The translations under genes and the position numbers were made by a program. From positions 1-45,287 of the forward strand of contig VAYU01000033.1 in assembly GCA_005884925.1 (NCBI GenBank): DNA of 45,287 nucleotides, read 5' to 3'. This stretch comes from Actinomycetota bacterium (GTDB taxonomy: Bacteria; Actinomycetota; UBA4738; HRBIN12). The notes beneath the pieces were generated by a model. That model saw nothing but the letters and a program-made list of their open reading frames with translations. It was not told where the DNA came from and searched no databases. This document shows, piece by piece, positions 1 to 8,098 of the stretch (position 1 is the first letter of the stretch; each line of letters begins with the position of its first letter).

Positions 1-260
1 GGATACTTCTGATGGAAGTCCTGGAGCACCTCGCAGTACTTCTTGAACTCCCCGCCGCTGTAGAAGCTCCAGAGCTGGATCGTCACGGGCTGCTCGCCGC
101 TCGGGCCAGCGCTCGCGCTACCGACCTCCAAACCCTTGGTGGTGCACGCCGCCGAGGTCAGCGATCGAGCCGCCGACGGCTGGAGTCCGGCGGTGCTGCT
201 GGACGAACAGGCAGACGCGACGAGCCCTGCGACCGCCACGACCATCAACAACCGTCTCAT
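1..260 (-). CDS. ABC sugar transporter substrate-binding lipoprotein (3' end cut by window edge)
   Basis: The first ~86 residues are visible. They form an N-terminal lipoprotein signal (MRRLLMVVAVAGLVASAC, lipobox ending at Cys18), a Ser-rich linker, then VTIQLWSFYSGGEFKKYCEVLQ, which looks like the first strand and helix of family 1 extracellular solute-binding proteins. The mature protein would be tethered outside the membrane and deliver a sugar to an ABC importer. The start at 260 is supported by a strong AGGAGG nine bases upstream. It lies 37 bp downstream of the ROK regulator on the same strand, so the two are probably co-transcribed and the permease genes probably lie beyond the left edge. 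The matching ATPase is likely the gene at 6899-8089. The substrate is inferred from context only. Confidence 0.8.
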   Translation of the reverse strand, partial: MRRLLMVVAVAGLVASACSSSSTAGLQPSAARSLTSAACTTKGLEVGSASAGPSGEQPVTIQLWSFYSGGEFKKYCEVLQDFHQKY

Positions 261-297
261 GTCGTTCCTCCTCGCATGTCCCCAACGTCCGACCGAC

Positions 298-1461
298 TCA
301 TACCGCTACCCCTCGCCCCGCGTCCACGCGGGAGAACAACCGATCCTGCGCAGCTTCGAGTGCCAGGGAGACCGCGCCCATCAGCTCGGCCTCCTCGCCC
401 AACGACGAAACCTCGATCCGCGGCCGGAAGGGCGACAACGCACGCAGCTCCCGCTCCAGCGACTCGCGGAGCAGGTCCGCGTTGCGACCGATCCCGCCGC
501 CGAGGATCACCAGGGCCGGGTCGAGCACCGGCACGATCGCGGCGATCCCGAGGGCGATCCCCTCGGCGACCAACGCAACGGCGTGCCGAGCCTTCTGGTC
601 ACCGTTGCGGGCGGCCTCGAACACCTCGGCCGCCGTCGTCGCGCCACGAAGTCCCGCCCGCTTCGCGGCCGACAGCACCCCGTCGGCGCCGATCGCCGTC
701 TCGAGAGCACCACGCCGGCGATTGGCCTTGTCGTGGGGATCGGCCGTCGCGAGGGGCAGGTACGCCACCTCACCGGCCGCGCCGTTCGCTCCCTTGTAGA
801 GCTCCCCGCGCATCACGATCCCGAGGCCCACACCCGTTCCTACGTGGAAGTACACGAAATCGTCGACGTCCCGTCCCAGTCCGCGCCAGCGCTCCCCGAG
901 TGCGGCGAGGTTCACGTCGTTCTCGAAGACGACCGAAGTGGCGAGCTCCCGCCGGATCTCGTCCAGGACGCCCTCACGGGTCCAGCCGGGAAGGTTATGG
1001 GCGAGCAGCGGATGTCCGGCCGAGCCGAACACGCCGGGGCTGCCGACGGCCGCCACCGTGACGCGGCGCCACCCGATGCCCGCCGACTCGACCGCGGCAC
1101 GCGCGACGGAGCCGATCGTGGTGATCAGCGTCCGTGCGCTCCGGGCCCGCGCGGCCTGGCGGCGCTGCGCGACGATCTTCCCGGTCAGGTCGGCCACGGC
1201 AGCCCGGACGTACTCCCGACCCACGTCGATCCCGACCACCCATCCGGCGGCCGGGTTCAACTCGTAGAGGAGCGCGGTCGGCCCCTTCCCGCCGGAGGTC
1301 CGCCCCGCCTCTCGGACCAGACGGGTACGTTCGAGCGTCGAGAGTGCCTGGGAGACCGTGGGTTTCGAAAGGCCGGTCTCCCGGGCGATCTGCGCACGGG
1401 ATACTGGCCCGGACCGCCGGATCCGCTCGAGGACCGTGCGTTCGTTGATCGCCCGGAGCAA
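298..1461 (-). CDS. ROK-family (NagC/XylR-type) transcriptional repressor
   Basis: The N-terminal winged helix (SRAQIARETGLSKPTVSQAL) is followed by a ROK sugar-kinase-like domain (GWVVGIDVGREYVRAAVADL, FHVGTGVGLGIV, ILGGGIGRN). ROK repressors bind palindromic operators and release them on binding a sugar or sugar phosphate. The zinc motif C-x-C-G-x2-G-C expected before the G-A-L-E-T segment has no cysteines here. The start is uncertain. TTG at 1461 is the first accepted start codon, but the reading frame stays open and conserved-looking upstream (TGTPSLLRAINER) to a TGA at 1534-1536. A GAGGAG (1509-1514) sits 5 nt before an ATC at 1501-1503, so translation may begin there and give about 401 residues. 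It is divergent from the aminotransferase gene, with a ROK-type palindrome between them, so autoregulation is likely. Confidence 0.9.
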   Translation of the reverse strand: MLRAINERTVLERIRRSGPVSRAQIARETGLSKPTVSQALSTLERTRLVREAGRTSGGKGPTALLYELNPAAGWVVGIDVGREYVRAAVADLTGKIVAQRRQAARARSARTLITTIGSVARAAVESAGIGWRRVTVAAVGSPGVFGSAGHPLLAHNLPGWTREGVLDEIRRELATSVVFENDVNLAALGERWRGLGRDVDDFVYFHVGTGVGLGIVMRGELYKGANGAAGEVAYLPLATADPHDKANRRRGALETAIGADGVLSAAKRAGLRGATTAAEVFEAARNGDQKARHAVALVAEGIALGIAAIVPVLDPALVILGGGIGRNADLLRESLERELRALSPFRPRIEVSSLGEEAELMGAVSLALEAAQDRLFSRVDAGRGVAV

Positions 1462-1533
1462 GCTCGGGGTCCCCGTCGCGTACGTCTGGGTCGCGGCCGT
1501 GATGTCGGCTCCTCGCTGAGGCGATCCGATCAG

Positions 1534-1550
1534 TCAGGAAACTTTCCTAA
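1534..1550. promoter_or_regulatory. ROK-type operator 1 (TCAGGAAACTTTCCTAA)
   Basis: The arms AGGAAA (1536-1541) and TTTCCT (1543-1548) form a perfect inverted repeat about one central base. On the minus strand this reads TTAGGAAAGTTTCCTGA, which differs only at the central base from the second copy at 4167-4183. It lies between the divergent ROK and aminotransferase genes, just upstream of a possible -10 (TAGCCT, 1567-1572) for the rightward gene. It is most simply the binding site of the adjacent ROK repressor. Confidence 0.75.
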
Positions 1551-1633
1551 CGAACCGAGGGGATGCTAGCCTCGCGTCGCGGGGCAGGTCAAGGCACCCG
1601 CAGGATCGATCGACACCGAAGGAGCCGGACAGC

Positions 1634-2869
1634 ATGCCAGAGCTCGCGATCGCCGGCGGCGCCGCCGTCCGAGCGGAGCCGTACCCGGAGTGGCCGCACG
1701 GCGACGATGAGGACGTCGCCGCCGTCGAGGAGGTGGTCCGGGGGGGACGATGGGGCGGGTTCCCCGAACCCGGCCCGAAGGCCGCGGCCTTCGAGGAAGC
1801 GTTCGCCGCCTACCAGGGCGCTCGGTACGGGGTCCTGATGGCCAACGGGACGGTGACGATGGAGGTCGCCCTCAAGGCCCTCGGGATCGGCTGGGGAGAC
1901 GAGGTGATCATCCCGGCGCTCACCTTCGCCGCCACGGTCTACGCCCCGATCGCCGCCGGCGCGCTCCCCGTGATCGTCGACGTGACGCCGGAGACATGGA
2001 CGATCGACCCGGCGTTGGTCGAGACCGCCATCACCCCTCGAACGCGCGCGATCATGCCCGTGCATCTCGGGCACCAGATGGCCGACATGGATCGGCTCAT
2101 GGAGATCGCTCGGAGCCACTCGCTCGCCGTCGTCGAGGACTGCGCCCACGCACACGGGCAGCGTTGGAACGGTGAGGGCGCCGGGTGCATCGGCGACTTC
2201 GGTTCGTTCAGTCACCAATCGTCGAAGATCATGACGGCGGGCGAAGGGGGCTCGTTGCTGACGAACGACGAGCGGCTGGCCGGGCTCGCCCACTCCATCA
2301 TCGATTGCGGCCGCCCCAAGGACGACGCCGAGAAGGAGTACACGTTCGGCGCCAACTACCGGCTCGGTGAGCTCCAGGCCGCGCTGCTCACGGTCGCCAT
2401 GCGGCGGTTCCCCGAGCAGCAGGCCCGGCGCGCCGAGCTCGGCTCGTACTTCGAGCGGTTGGCCACACAGATCCCCGGGATCCGCGTCATGCCGCACGAT
2501 CCGAGGATCACTCGCTGGAGCTTCTACCGCTACGTGCTCGCGATCGACCCGGAGCTGTTCGCCGGCCGTACGAACCAGGTGGTCTGCGACGCGCTCGAGG
2601 CCGAGGGGGTCGGAGCATGGACGGGGTACGAGCCGATGTCCAACTACGACTTGTTCCAGCCGTCGCTGTCGCGGCTCCCGGTCGCGGTCGAGCATGCGGA
2701 GCGGTTGGATCCGTCGAGGATGTCGTTCCCGGTCGCGGAGGCGGCGGGCCTCCGCGAGTCCGTCTACATCGACGAGAACGTGTTCCGCTCCGATCACGCG
2801 GGGGTCGAACAGGCGGTCGCGGCGCTCGCGAAGATCCAACGTAACGCTGCCGAGCTCCCCGGAGGTTAG
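1634..2869 (+). CDS. DegT/DnrJ/EryC1/StrS-family PLP aminotransferase
   Basis: The 411-residue protein is the full length of sugar aminotransferases in this family. Visible features are an N-terminal GGxAVR-like start, the PLP-anchoring segment around EDCAHAHG (Asp169) and the Schiff-base lysine in SHQSSKIMTAGEGG (Lys198). The family transfers an amino group from Glu or Gln to keto-sugars or inososes. An AAGGAG lies 10 nt upstream of the ATG. It is the first rightward gene after operator 1 and converges with the GH4 gene, overlapping its stop by 4 bp. A biosynthetic-type aminotransferase in a catabolic-looking sugar locus is unusual. It may act on a 3-keto or inosose intermediate, or run in the deaminating direction. 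The exact substrate cannot be read from sequence. Confidence 0.88.
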   Translation: MPELAIAGGAAVRAEPYPEWPHGDDEDVAAVEEVVRGGRWGGFPEPGPKAAAFEEAFAAYQGARYGVLMANGTVTMEVALKALGIGWGDEVIIPALTFAATVYAPIAAGALPVIVDVTPETWTIDPALVETAITPRTRAIMPVHLGHQMADMDRLMEIARSHSLAVVEDCAHAHGQRWNGEGAGCIGDFGSFSHQSSKIMTAGEGGSLLTNDERLAGLAHSIIDCGRPKDDAEKEYTFGANYRLGELQAALLTVAMRRFPEQQARRAELGSYFERLATQIPGIRVMPHDPRITRWSFYRYVLAIDPELFAGRTNQVVCDALEAEGVGAWTGYEPMSNYDLFQPSLSRLPVAVEHAERLDPSRMSFPVAEAAGLRESVYIDENVFRSDHAGVEQAVAALAKIQRNAAELPGG

Positions 2870-4131
2870 CCCGCGAAGAACCGAGGGAGATGCGCGCGGT
2901 TCGCGTCCAGGAGCGCATCCAGCATCGGCGCCGCGCGGTCGATATCGCCCACGAGCGGGTTCGTCAGGAGCGCCTTCAGCGCGGAGTCGCGGGATCCGGT
3001 CATCGCGGCTTCGATCGTCAACCGTTCGTACGCCTTCGCGTGCTGCACCAGCCCGAGCATCTCGGGCGCGAGCGGGTCGGTCGGCTGGGCGAACGCGCCG
3101 GCACGATCCACCCGGCACGTGAGCTCCACGACGTCGCCGTGCGGTACGTTCGGGATCGCGCCCTCGTTCAGCACGTTGACCACCTGCTCGTCGCCCGTGC
3201 CTGCGTGGAGCGACGCGACCAGTGCCACGGCTGCGTCCGAGTACCACGCGCCCCCACGCTCCTCCAGGAGCTTCGGCTTCGTCTCCAGCGCCGGATCGCG
3301 ATAGAGCTCCAACAAGCCGGCCTCGATCTCGAGGACCTCCTCGGCGCGGGTGCGATGCGTCCGTTGGTGTTCCAGGACATCGCTGGTCCGGTAGTAGTAG
3401 CGGAGGTACGAACTGGGGATGGCCCGCAGCGCGCGGACGAGCTCGATCGGCGCGGCCTCCGTGAGCTCCTCGATGGGCTCGGCCAGCAGCTCGGGCAAGC
3501 GGTCCACGCCGTCGACGAGGACCGCGCGAACCCACGAGAGGTGATTGAGCCCGACGTGGTCCAACCGGATGTGGGACGGCTCGACGCCGAGATGGCCCGC
3601 GAGCTCGCGTTGGACGCCGATCGCGACGTTGCACAGCCCGCACGCCCGGTGCCCCTGGTCGAGCAAGGCCTGCGTGACGAGCCCCGTCGGGTTGGTGAAA
3701 TCGACGACCCACGCGTCGGGAGCGCCGATCTCGGCGGTGCGTTCGGCGAGCTCCAACACGACGGGCACCGTGCGGAGCGCCTTGGCGAAGCCTCCGGGTC
3801 CCGTGGTCTCCTGGCCGATGCAGCCGTACCGGAGGGGGATCGTCTCGTCCAGGAAGCGCGCCTGGTTCCCGCCGACCCGGAGCTGGACGATGACGAAGTT
3901 CGCGCCCTCGAGCGCTTCGGTCGCCCGGTCGGTCAACCGGACCGTCCCCGCCCACCCGGCCGCTCGCACCATCCGCTCCGCCAGTGCACCGACGATCGCG
4001 AGCCGCTCCGGATCGACGTCCAGCAGGACGAGCTCGTCGACCGGAAGGCGGTCCGTGCGCGTGACGAATCCCTCGACGAGTTCCGGCGTGTACGTGCTGC
4101 CGCCGCCGACCACCGCCACCTTCACACCCAT
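2866..4131 (-). CDS. GH4-family glycosidase, 6-phospho-beta-glucosidase-like
   Basis: The 421-residue protein has the GH4 signature. There is an N-terminal NAD-binding fold (VAVVGGGSTYTPELVEG), VGGNQARFLDE, VDFTNPTG at 143-150, a predicted metal ligand Cys167 in GLCNVAIG, and His197 in DHVGLNHLSW. GH4 enzymes use NAD+ and a divalent metal and cleave by transient oxidation at C3, usually on 6-phosphorylated glycosides, in the cytosol. The start is taken at MGVKVAVV because the Rossmann fold begins there and a -10 box (TACGAT) lies 9 nt upstream. It is divergent from the SIS gene (26-bp gap), with operator 2 just beyond its -10. Its stop overlaps the convergent aminotransferase stop by 4 bp. 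E. coli ChbF, acting on deacetylated chitobiose-6-phosphate, is a functional precedent. Confidence 0.9.
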   Translation of the reverse strand: MGVKVAVVGGGSTYTPELVEGFVTRTDRLPVDELVLLDVDPERLAIVGALAERMVRAAGWAGTVRLTDRATEALEGANFVIVQLRVGGNQARFLDETIPLRYGCIGQETTGPGGFAKALRTVPVVLELAERTAEIGAPDAWVVDFTNPTGLVTQALLDQGHRACGLCNVAIGVQRELAGHLGVEPSHIRLDHVGLNHLSWVRAVLVDGVDRLPELLAEPIEELTEAAPIELVRALRAIPSSYLRYYYRTSDVLEHQRTHRTRAEEVLEIEAGLLELYRDPALETKPKLLEERGGAWYSDAAVALVASLHAGTGDEQVVNVLNEGAIPNVPHGDVVELTCRVDRAGAFAQPTDPLAPEMLGLVQHAKAYERLTIEAAMTGSRDSALKALLTNPLVGDIDRAAPMLDALLDANRAHLPRFFAG

Positions 4132-4140
4132 GCGCCGGGC

Positions 4141-4150
4141 ATCGTACACT
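4141..4150. promoter_or_regulatory. Bidirectional -10 element between the GH4 and SIS genes
   Basis: ATCGTACACT contains TACACT (4145-4150) for the plus strand and, read on the other strand, TACGAT for the minus strand. Both share the central TA. The plus -10 is 7 nt before the ATG at 4158 and has a good -35-like TTCACA at 4121-4126 with an 18-bp spacer. The minus -10 is 9 nt before the ATG at 4131. Both mRNAs would be leaderless or nearly so. Confidence 0.6.
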
Positions 4151-4157
4151 CCGCCCG

Positions 4158-5225
4158 ATGAAATCGTTAGGAAACTTTCCTGACCCATTCATCGCCGAGA
4201 TCGCCGGTCAGCCCGAGGCACTCCGCCGGGCCGGGAGCGGTGCGATCGAGCAGACCGAGGCGCTGGAAGCGGCAGCGGCTCCGGCCCGTCGGGGTCGCAT
4301 CGTCCTGTCGGGGATGGGGAGCTCCTACGATGCCTGCTACCCGGCCGTCACGGCGCTCGCCGCCGCGGGCGTTGCGGCGGTGATGCTCGACGCGGCCGAA
4401 CTCCTGCATTTCCGGCTCCCCATCCTCCGCGGCGAGGATCTCCTGGTGCTGGTCAGCCAGTCCGGCGAGAGCGCCGAGACGGTCGGTGTCGCGCGGGCCA
4501 TCGGCGACGCTGGAGAGACCCCGACGATCGCCAGCATCACCAACGGGACCGCCAACACGCTCGCCTCCCTGGCCGACGTCGCGCTCGACACCCGCGCCGG
4601 CGAGGAGACGGGGCCGTCGACCATGACCTTCGTCTGCGCGCTCGCCGTGCTCGGCGCGCTCGCCCGCACGATCGCCGGGGCCCGCGCGCAGGATGCTGCC
4701 GCTTCGATCGCGCTCGAAGCGGGCCGGGCCGCCGACGCGATCGACGGGCTCGTCGCCGATCGGGCGCTCCCCGAGCGCCTGGCCGCCTGGCACGGCGGCC
4801 GCGCGACGACCGTGATCTTGGGTCGGGGCGCCGCCCGCGCGGCCGCCGAGATGGGCGCGCTCACGATCAAGGAGGCGGCCGGGATGCCGGTCGAGTCGCT
4901 CCAAGCCGCGCAGTTCCGCCATGGGCCGCTCGAGCTGGCCGGTCCCGAGCTCGCTGCGATCGTGCTCGCGACCGAGCCCGAGACGGTCGCGCTCGACCGG
5001 GAGCTCGCCGCGGACCTCGCGAGGCTGGGCGCGGCCGTCCTCCTCGTGACCGACGGAGCGGCACCGGGCGGGATGCTGTCGATCGCGATCGGTTCGCTCG
5101 ACCGACTGCTCACCCCCGCCGCGTCCGTCGTGCCCGCCCAGCTCTTGGCGTGGCGGCTCTCCGTGGCGACCGGCCGGATCCCCGGTTCCTACGTCCACGC
5201 CTCGAAGGTGACGACGCATGAGTGA
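4158..5225 (+). CDS. SIS-domain sugar isomerase/deaminase (GlmS-C/NagB-II/AgaS-like)
   Basis: The 355-residue protein has two SIS domains and no glutaminase domain. The first has SGMGSSYDA (51-59) and SQSGESAETVG (100-110). The second has ILGRGAARAAAEMGAL and KEAAGMPVESLQAAQFRHGP, matching the isomerase half of glucosamine-6-phosphate synthase. Stand-alone proteins of this type usually deaminate and isomerise aminosugar 6-phosphates (such as GlcN6P to Fru6P) or act as frlB-like deglycases. The ATG at 4158 sits 7 nt after the -10, so the mRNA is probably leaderless. The ROK-type palindrome at 4167-4183 then lies inside codons 4-9, an ideal roadblock position. The stop overlaps the deacetylase start by 8 bp, indicating an operon. 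Confidence 0.85.
   Translation: MKSLGNFPDPFIAEIAGQPEALRRAGSGAIEQTEALEAAAAPARRGRIVLSGMGSSYDACYPAVTALAAAGVAAVMLDAAELLHFRLPILRGEDLLVLVSQSGESAETVGVARAIGDAGETPTIASITNGTANTLASLADVALDTRAGEETGPSTMTFVCALAVLGALARTIAGARAQDAAASIALEAGRAADAIDGLVADRALPERLAAWHGGRATTVILGRGAARAAAEMGALTIKEAAGMPVESLQAAQFRHGPLELAGPELAAIVLATEPETVALDRELAADLARLGAAVLLVTDGAAPGGMLSIAIGSLDRLLTPAASVVPAQLLAWRLSVATGRIPGSYVHASKVTTHE
4167..4183. promoter_or_regulatory. ROK-type operator 2 (TTAGGAAACTTTCCTGA)
   Basis: The arms AGGAAA (4169-4174) and TTTCCT (4176-4181) flank a central C. It is the same site as operator 1 in the opposite orientation, with a single change at the centre. It covers codons 4-9 of the SIS gene and lies about 10 bp downstream of its predicted transcription start. 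It also overlaps the -35 region of the GH4 gene, so one bound repressor could silence both directions. Confidence 0.75.
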
Positions 5226-5829
5226 GCCCGAGAACGTCGCACTGACCTTCGACGCGGAGCATCCGGACCGCTCCTGGTGCCCGTCCGACGCGGCCGAGCG
5301 GATCCTCGACGTGCTCGCTGGGGCGGGTGCCCACGCGACCTTCTTCGTGCAGGGTCGCTGGGCCGAAGCGTACCCGGCGACCGCCCGTCGGATCGCGGAC
5401 GACGGGCATCTGATCGGCAACCACTCGCACCATCACGCGAGGATGCCGCTGCTCCTGGATAGCGGGCTGCAGGAGGATGTTGACGCTGCCCGCGACGCGA
5501 TCGCCCGAGCGACCGGCCGAGACCCTCGCCCGTGGTTCCGGTGTCCGTTCGGAGCCGGCGCCGACGATCCTCGTGTGCTCGCCGCGATCGCCGCAGCCGG
5601 CTACCGGCACGTCGGCTGGCACGTCGAGGTCGAGGACTGGGAACCGGCGCGGACGCCCCAGGCGATCGCTGCCGATGCGATCGCCGGGATCCGGCGCCAC
5701 GGCGACGGTGCCGTGCTGCTGCTCCACACGTGGCCCGGAGGAACCGTCGAGGCTCTGCCTCTCATCCTCGACGACCTGCAAGGTGCAACGCGGTTCGTCA
5801 CGGTGGATGCGTTGGAGGAGCTTCCGTGA
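5218..5829 (+). CDS. Small cytosolic polysaccharide/oligosaccharide deacetylase (CE4, NodB-type)
   Basis: The 203-residue protein is essentially a bare NodB domain with no signal peptide or anchor, so it should act in the cytosol. Motif 1 is TFDAEH (catalytic-base Asp12). Motif 2 is HSHHH (His69, His73). Motif 3 is FRCPFG (Arg108). Motif 4 is HVEVEDW. Motif 5 is LLLHTW (His170). CE4 enzymes remove N- or O-acetyl groups using a metal held by Asp-His-His. The usual TFDDG has become TFDAE, so the second Asp, normally a metal ligand, is missing and the neighbouring Glu may replace it. Translation is coupled to the SIS gene (8-bp overlap) and to the kinase (GTGA overlap). A role equivalent to ChbG, deacetylating an imported chito-oligosaccharide, is inferred. 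Confidence 0.85.
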   Translation: MSEPENVALTFDAEHPDRSWCPSDAAERILDVLAGAGAHATFFVQGRWAEAYPATARRIADDGHLIGNHSHHHARMPLLLDSGLQEDVDAARDAIARATGRDPRPWFRCPFGAGADDPRVLAAIAAAGYRHVGWHVEVEDWEPARTPQAIAADAIAGIRRHGDGAVLLLHTWPGGTVEALPLILDDLQGATRFVTVDALEELP

Positions 5830-6899
5830 AGCCGGCAGCGGTCCTCGCGGTCGACGGCGGCGGGAGCAAGGTCGATGCCGTGCTGATCCGCCGCGACGGT
5901 ACGCTCCTCGGCGCAGCGCGGATCGCGACCGGCGCGGCCCCGGACGGCGTCCCCGGCGAGGACGAGCACATGCGTCCCATCCTGGAGGCGACGCGTGCGG
6001 CCGCGGGCGTCGCGGGACGCGACCCCGCGGCCGCACCCCTCGCGGACCTCGGCGTCTTCTGCCTCTCGGGTGCCGACCTCCCGGTCGACGATCGGAGGAT
6101 CGTGCGATGGCTTCGCCGGCACGGGCTCGCGACCGAGGACGTGGTCCGGAACGACAGCTTCGCAGTGCTCCGGGCGGGGACGGAACGATCGTGGGGGGTC
6201 GGTGTGGTGTGCGGCTTCGGAACCAACTGCTCGGGCGTCGCCCCCGACGGTCGGGTCACGCGGTTCCCCGCGATCGGCCCGGTGAGCGGGGACTTCGGCG
6301 GCGGGATCGAGCTTGGCACCCTTTCGCTCTGGCACGCGATCCGTGCCGAGGACGGGCGCGGCGAGCAGACGGTCCTTCGAAAGCTCGTGCCCACCCACTT
6401 CGGCATGCGTCGTCCCAGCCAGGTCATGGAGGCGCTCTACCGCGGAACGCTCGGTGAGCATCGGCTCACCGAGCTCACGCCCGTCCTGTTCCGCGCCGCC
6501 CGGAAGAACGATCGCATCGCAAGAGAGGTCGTGTGGCGGCAAGCCGACGAGATCGTCGCGATGGCGACCGTGGCGATCCGCCGACTTCGGATGCAGAAGC
6601 TCGACGTGGAGGTCGTGCTGGGCGGCGGGGTCTTCCAGAGCGGGTGGCCTCCCTTCTTGGAGCGGATCGAATCGGGTGTCCGAGCGTTCGCGCCCGACGC
6701 GCGCGTGCTCGTGTTGGACGCGCCGCCCGTGGTCGGGGCCGCGTTGATCGGGCTCGACCACATCGGTGCACGCGGGGGCGCGTATCGACGGGTACGGGCG
6801 GGTTTGACGCACGAACGGTTGACGGCGAAGACTGCCGCCCGACGCGGGCCGCGTCCCCGACGCGAGACGCCGCGGGCGCGTCGACGAGAGGAGTCCTGA
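5826..6899 (+). CDS. BadF/BadG/BcrA-type ATPase, probable N-acetylhexosamine kinase
   Basis: The 357-residue protein has the ASKHA sugar-kinase fold. The phosphate-1 loop is [10 protein letters not shown] (9-18), followed by [10 protein letters not shown], the phosphate-2 loop GFGTNCSG and the adenosine motif [11 protein letters not shown]. Members of this family include N-acetylglucosamine kinases that phosphorylate the free sugar with ATP. The GTG start overlaps the deacetylase stop (GTGA). The last ~40 residues are Arg-rich and probably disordered. In a locus with an ABC importer and no PTS, this kinase would supply the 6-phosphate that a GH4 enzyme and a SIS deaminase need. BadF-type activators of radical enzymes also share the fold, but the context favours a sugar kinase. 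Confidence 0.83.
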   Translation: MKPAAVLAVDGGGSKVDAVLIRRDGTLLGAARIATGAAPDGVPGEDEHMRPILEATRAAAGVAGRDPAAAPLADLGVFCLSGADLPVDDRRIVRWLRRHGLATEDVVRNDSFAVLRAGTERSWGVGVVCGFGTNCSGVAPDGRVTRFPAIGPVSGDFGGGIELGTLSLWHAIRAEDGRGEQTVLRKLVPTHFGMRRPSQVMEALYRGTLGEHRLTELTPVLFRAARKNDRIAREVVWRQADEIVAMATVAIRRLRMQKLDVEVVLGGGVFQSGWPPFLERIESGVRAFAPDARVLVLDAPPVVGAALIGLDHIGARGGAYRRVRAGLTHERLTAKTAARRGPRPRRETPRARRREES

Positions 6900-8089
6900 T
6901 GTCGAGGATCAACTTGGATCGGATCACCAAGCTCTTCGGCGACGATGTGGTCGCCGTCGACGATGTCTCGCTGGAGATCGCGGACGGCGAATTCATGGTC
7001 CTCGTGGGTCCCTCCGGATGCGGCAAGTCCACGATCCTGCGGATGATCGCGGGGCTCGAGGACGTCACGGCCGGTGAGATCATGATCGGCGACCGGCAGG
7101 TCACCGATCTGGAACCGAAGGCGCGAGACATCGCGATGGTGTTCCAGAGCTATGCCCTCTACCCGCACATGACGGTCGAACAGAATCTCGCGTTCGGACT
7201 ACGACTCCGGAAGACCCCCAAGGCAGAGCTGAAACAGCGCGTGTTCGATGCCGCCAAGATCCTCGGGCTCTTGCCGTTGCTCCAGCGACGGCCGGCGGAG
7301 CTCTCCGGCGGGCAGCGTCAACGCGTCGCGATGGGCCGCGCCATGGTGCGCGAACCCCAAGCGTTCCTGATGGACGAACCGCTGTCCAACCTGGACGCGA
7401 AGCTCCGCGTGCAGATGCGTGGGCAGCTCATGCTGCTGCACGAGCGTCTCAAGACCACCACCGTCTACGTGACGCACGACCAGGTCGAAGCGATGACGCT
7501 CGGCGAGCGCGTGGCGGTTCTCCGCGATGGGATCCTGCAACAGGTCGACACACCACAAGAGCTCTATCGCCACCCCACGAACCTGTTCGTCGCGGCGTTC
7601 ATCGGCTCACCGCCGATGAACCTGGTCGAGGCGAGGGTGCGCGCGGGCCGGCTGGCCTTCGGTGGATGGGACCTCCCGAGCGGCGGCAGCGTGGACCTCT
7701 CGGCGTACGAAGGGAAGAGCCTGATCCTGGGCGTCCGCCCTTCGGACATGGAGGACGCGAACGTGTGGCGCGACGATTCGCTCCCCACGATCGTCGTCAC
7801 CGCCGAAGTGACCGAGGAGCTCGGGTCCGAGGTGAACGTCCTGTTCGAGGTGGACGAGCCACCGGTGACGGCCGAAGAGATCCGGGCCGCGACCGTCGAA
7901 CAGGGCGACGACGACCTTCTCCTCGCGGCGGAAGGGGCGAGATGCATCTTCTGCGCCAGCGTCGATGCGCGTACCACGGTGAAGCCCGGCGGATCCATCA
8001 CGCTCTCCTTGGATCCCTCGCGGTTCCACTACTTCGACCCTTCGACCGGTCGCGCGGTCGAGGCGACCCGGGCGGGGGCTTCGGTCTGA
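6899..8089 (+). CDS. ABC transporter ATP-binding protein, MalK/UgpC/MsmK type
   Basis: The 396-residue ATPase has Walker [10 protein letters not shown] (37-45), Q-loop Gln83 in [10 protein letters not shown], signature LSGGQ (135-139), Walker B with Glu160 in FLMDEP, and H-loop His193 in VYVTHDQ. The C-terminal ~160 residues form the TOBE/OB regulatory domain of carbohydrate importer ATPases. It powers sugar uptake at the inner face of the membrane. Start: ATG at 6899 overlaps the kinase stop (TGATG) and is preceded by AGAGGAG. No permease genes are adjacent, so it probably serves the system whose binding protein lies at the left edge; such ATPases often serve several importers. It converges with the histidine kinase gene across a 9-bp gap. 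Confidence 0.92.
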   Translation: MSRINLDRITKLFGDDVVAVDDVSLEIADGEFMVLVGPSGCGKSTILRMIAGLEDVTAGEIMIGDRQVTDLEPKARDIAMVFQSYALYPHMTVEQNLAFGLRLRKTPKAELKQRVFDAAKILGLLPLLQRRPAELSGGQRQRVAMGRAMVREPQAFLMDEPLSNLDAKLRVQMRGQLMLLHERLKTTTVYVTHDQVEAMTLGERVAVLRDGILQQVDTPQELYRHPTNLFVAAFIGSPPMNLVEARVRAGRLAFGGWDLPSGGSVDLSAYEGKSLILGVRPSDMEDANVWRDDSLPTIVVTAEVTEELGSEVNVLFEVDEPPVTAEEIRAATVEQGDDDLLLAAEGARCIFCASVDARTTVKPGGSITLSLDPSRFHYFDPSTGRAVEATRAGASV

Positions 8090-8098
8090 GGACGCGCC

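Noticed and set aside
1589-4192. Long minus-strand frame covering the aminotransferase and GH4 genes
   Set aside because: Its sequence is low-complexity Arg/Gly/Ala and it is the shadow of two real genes in other frames.
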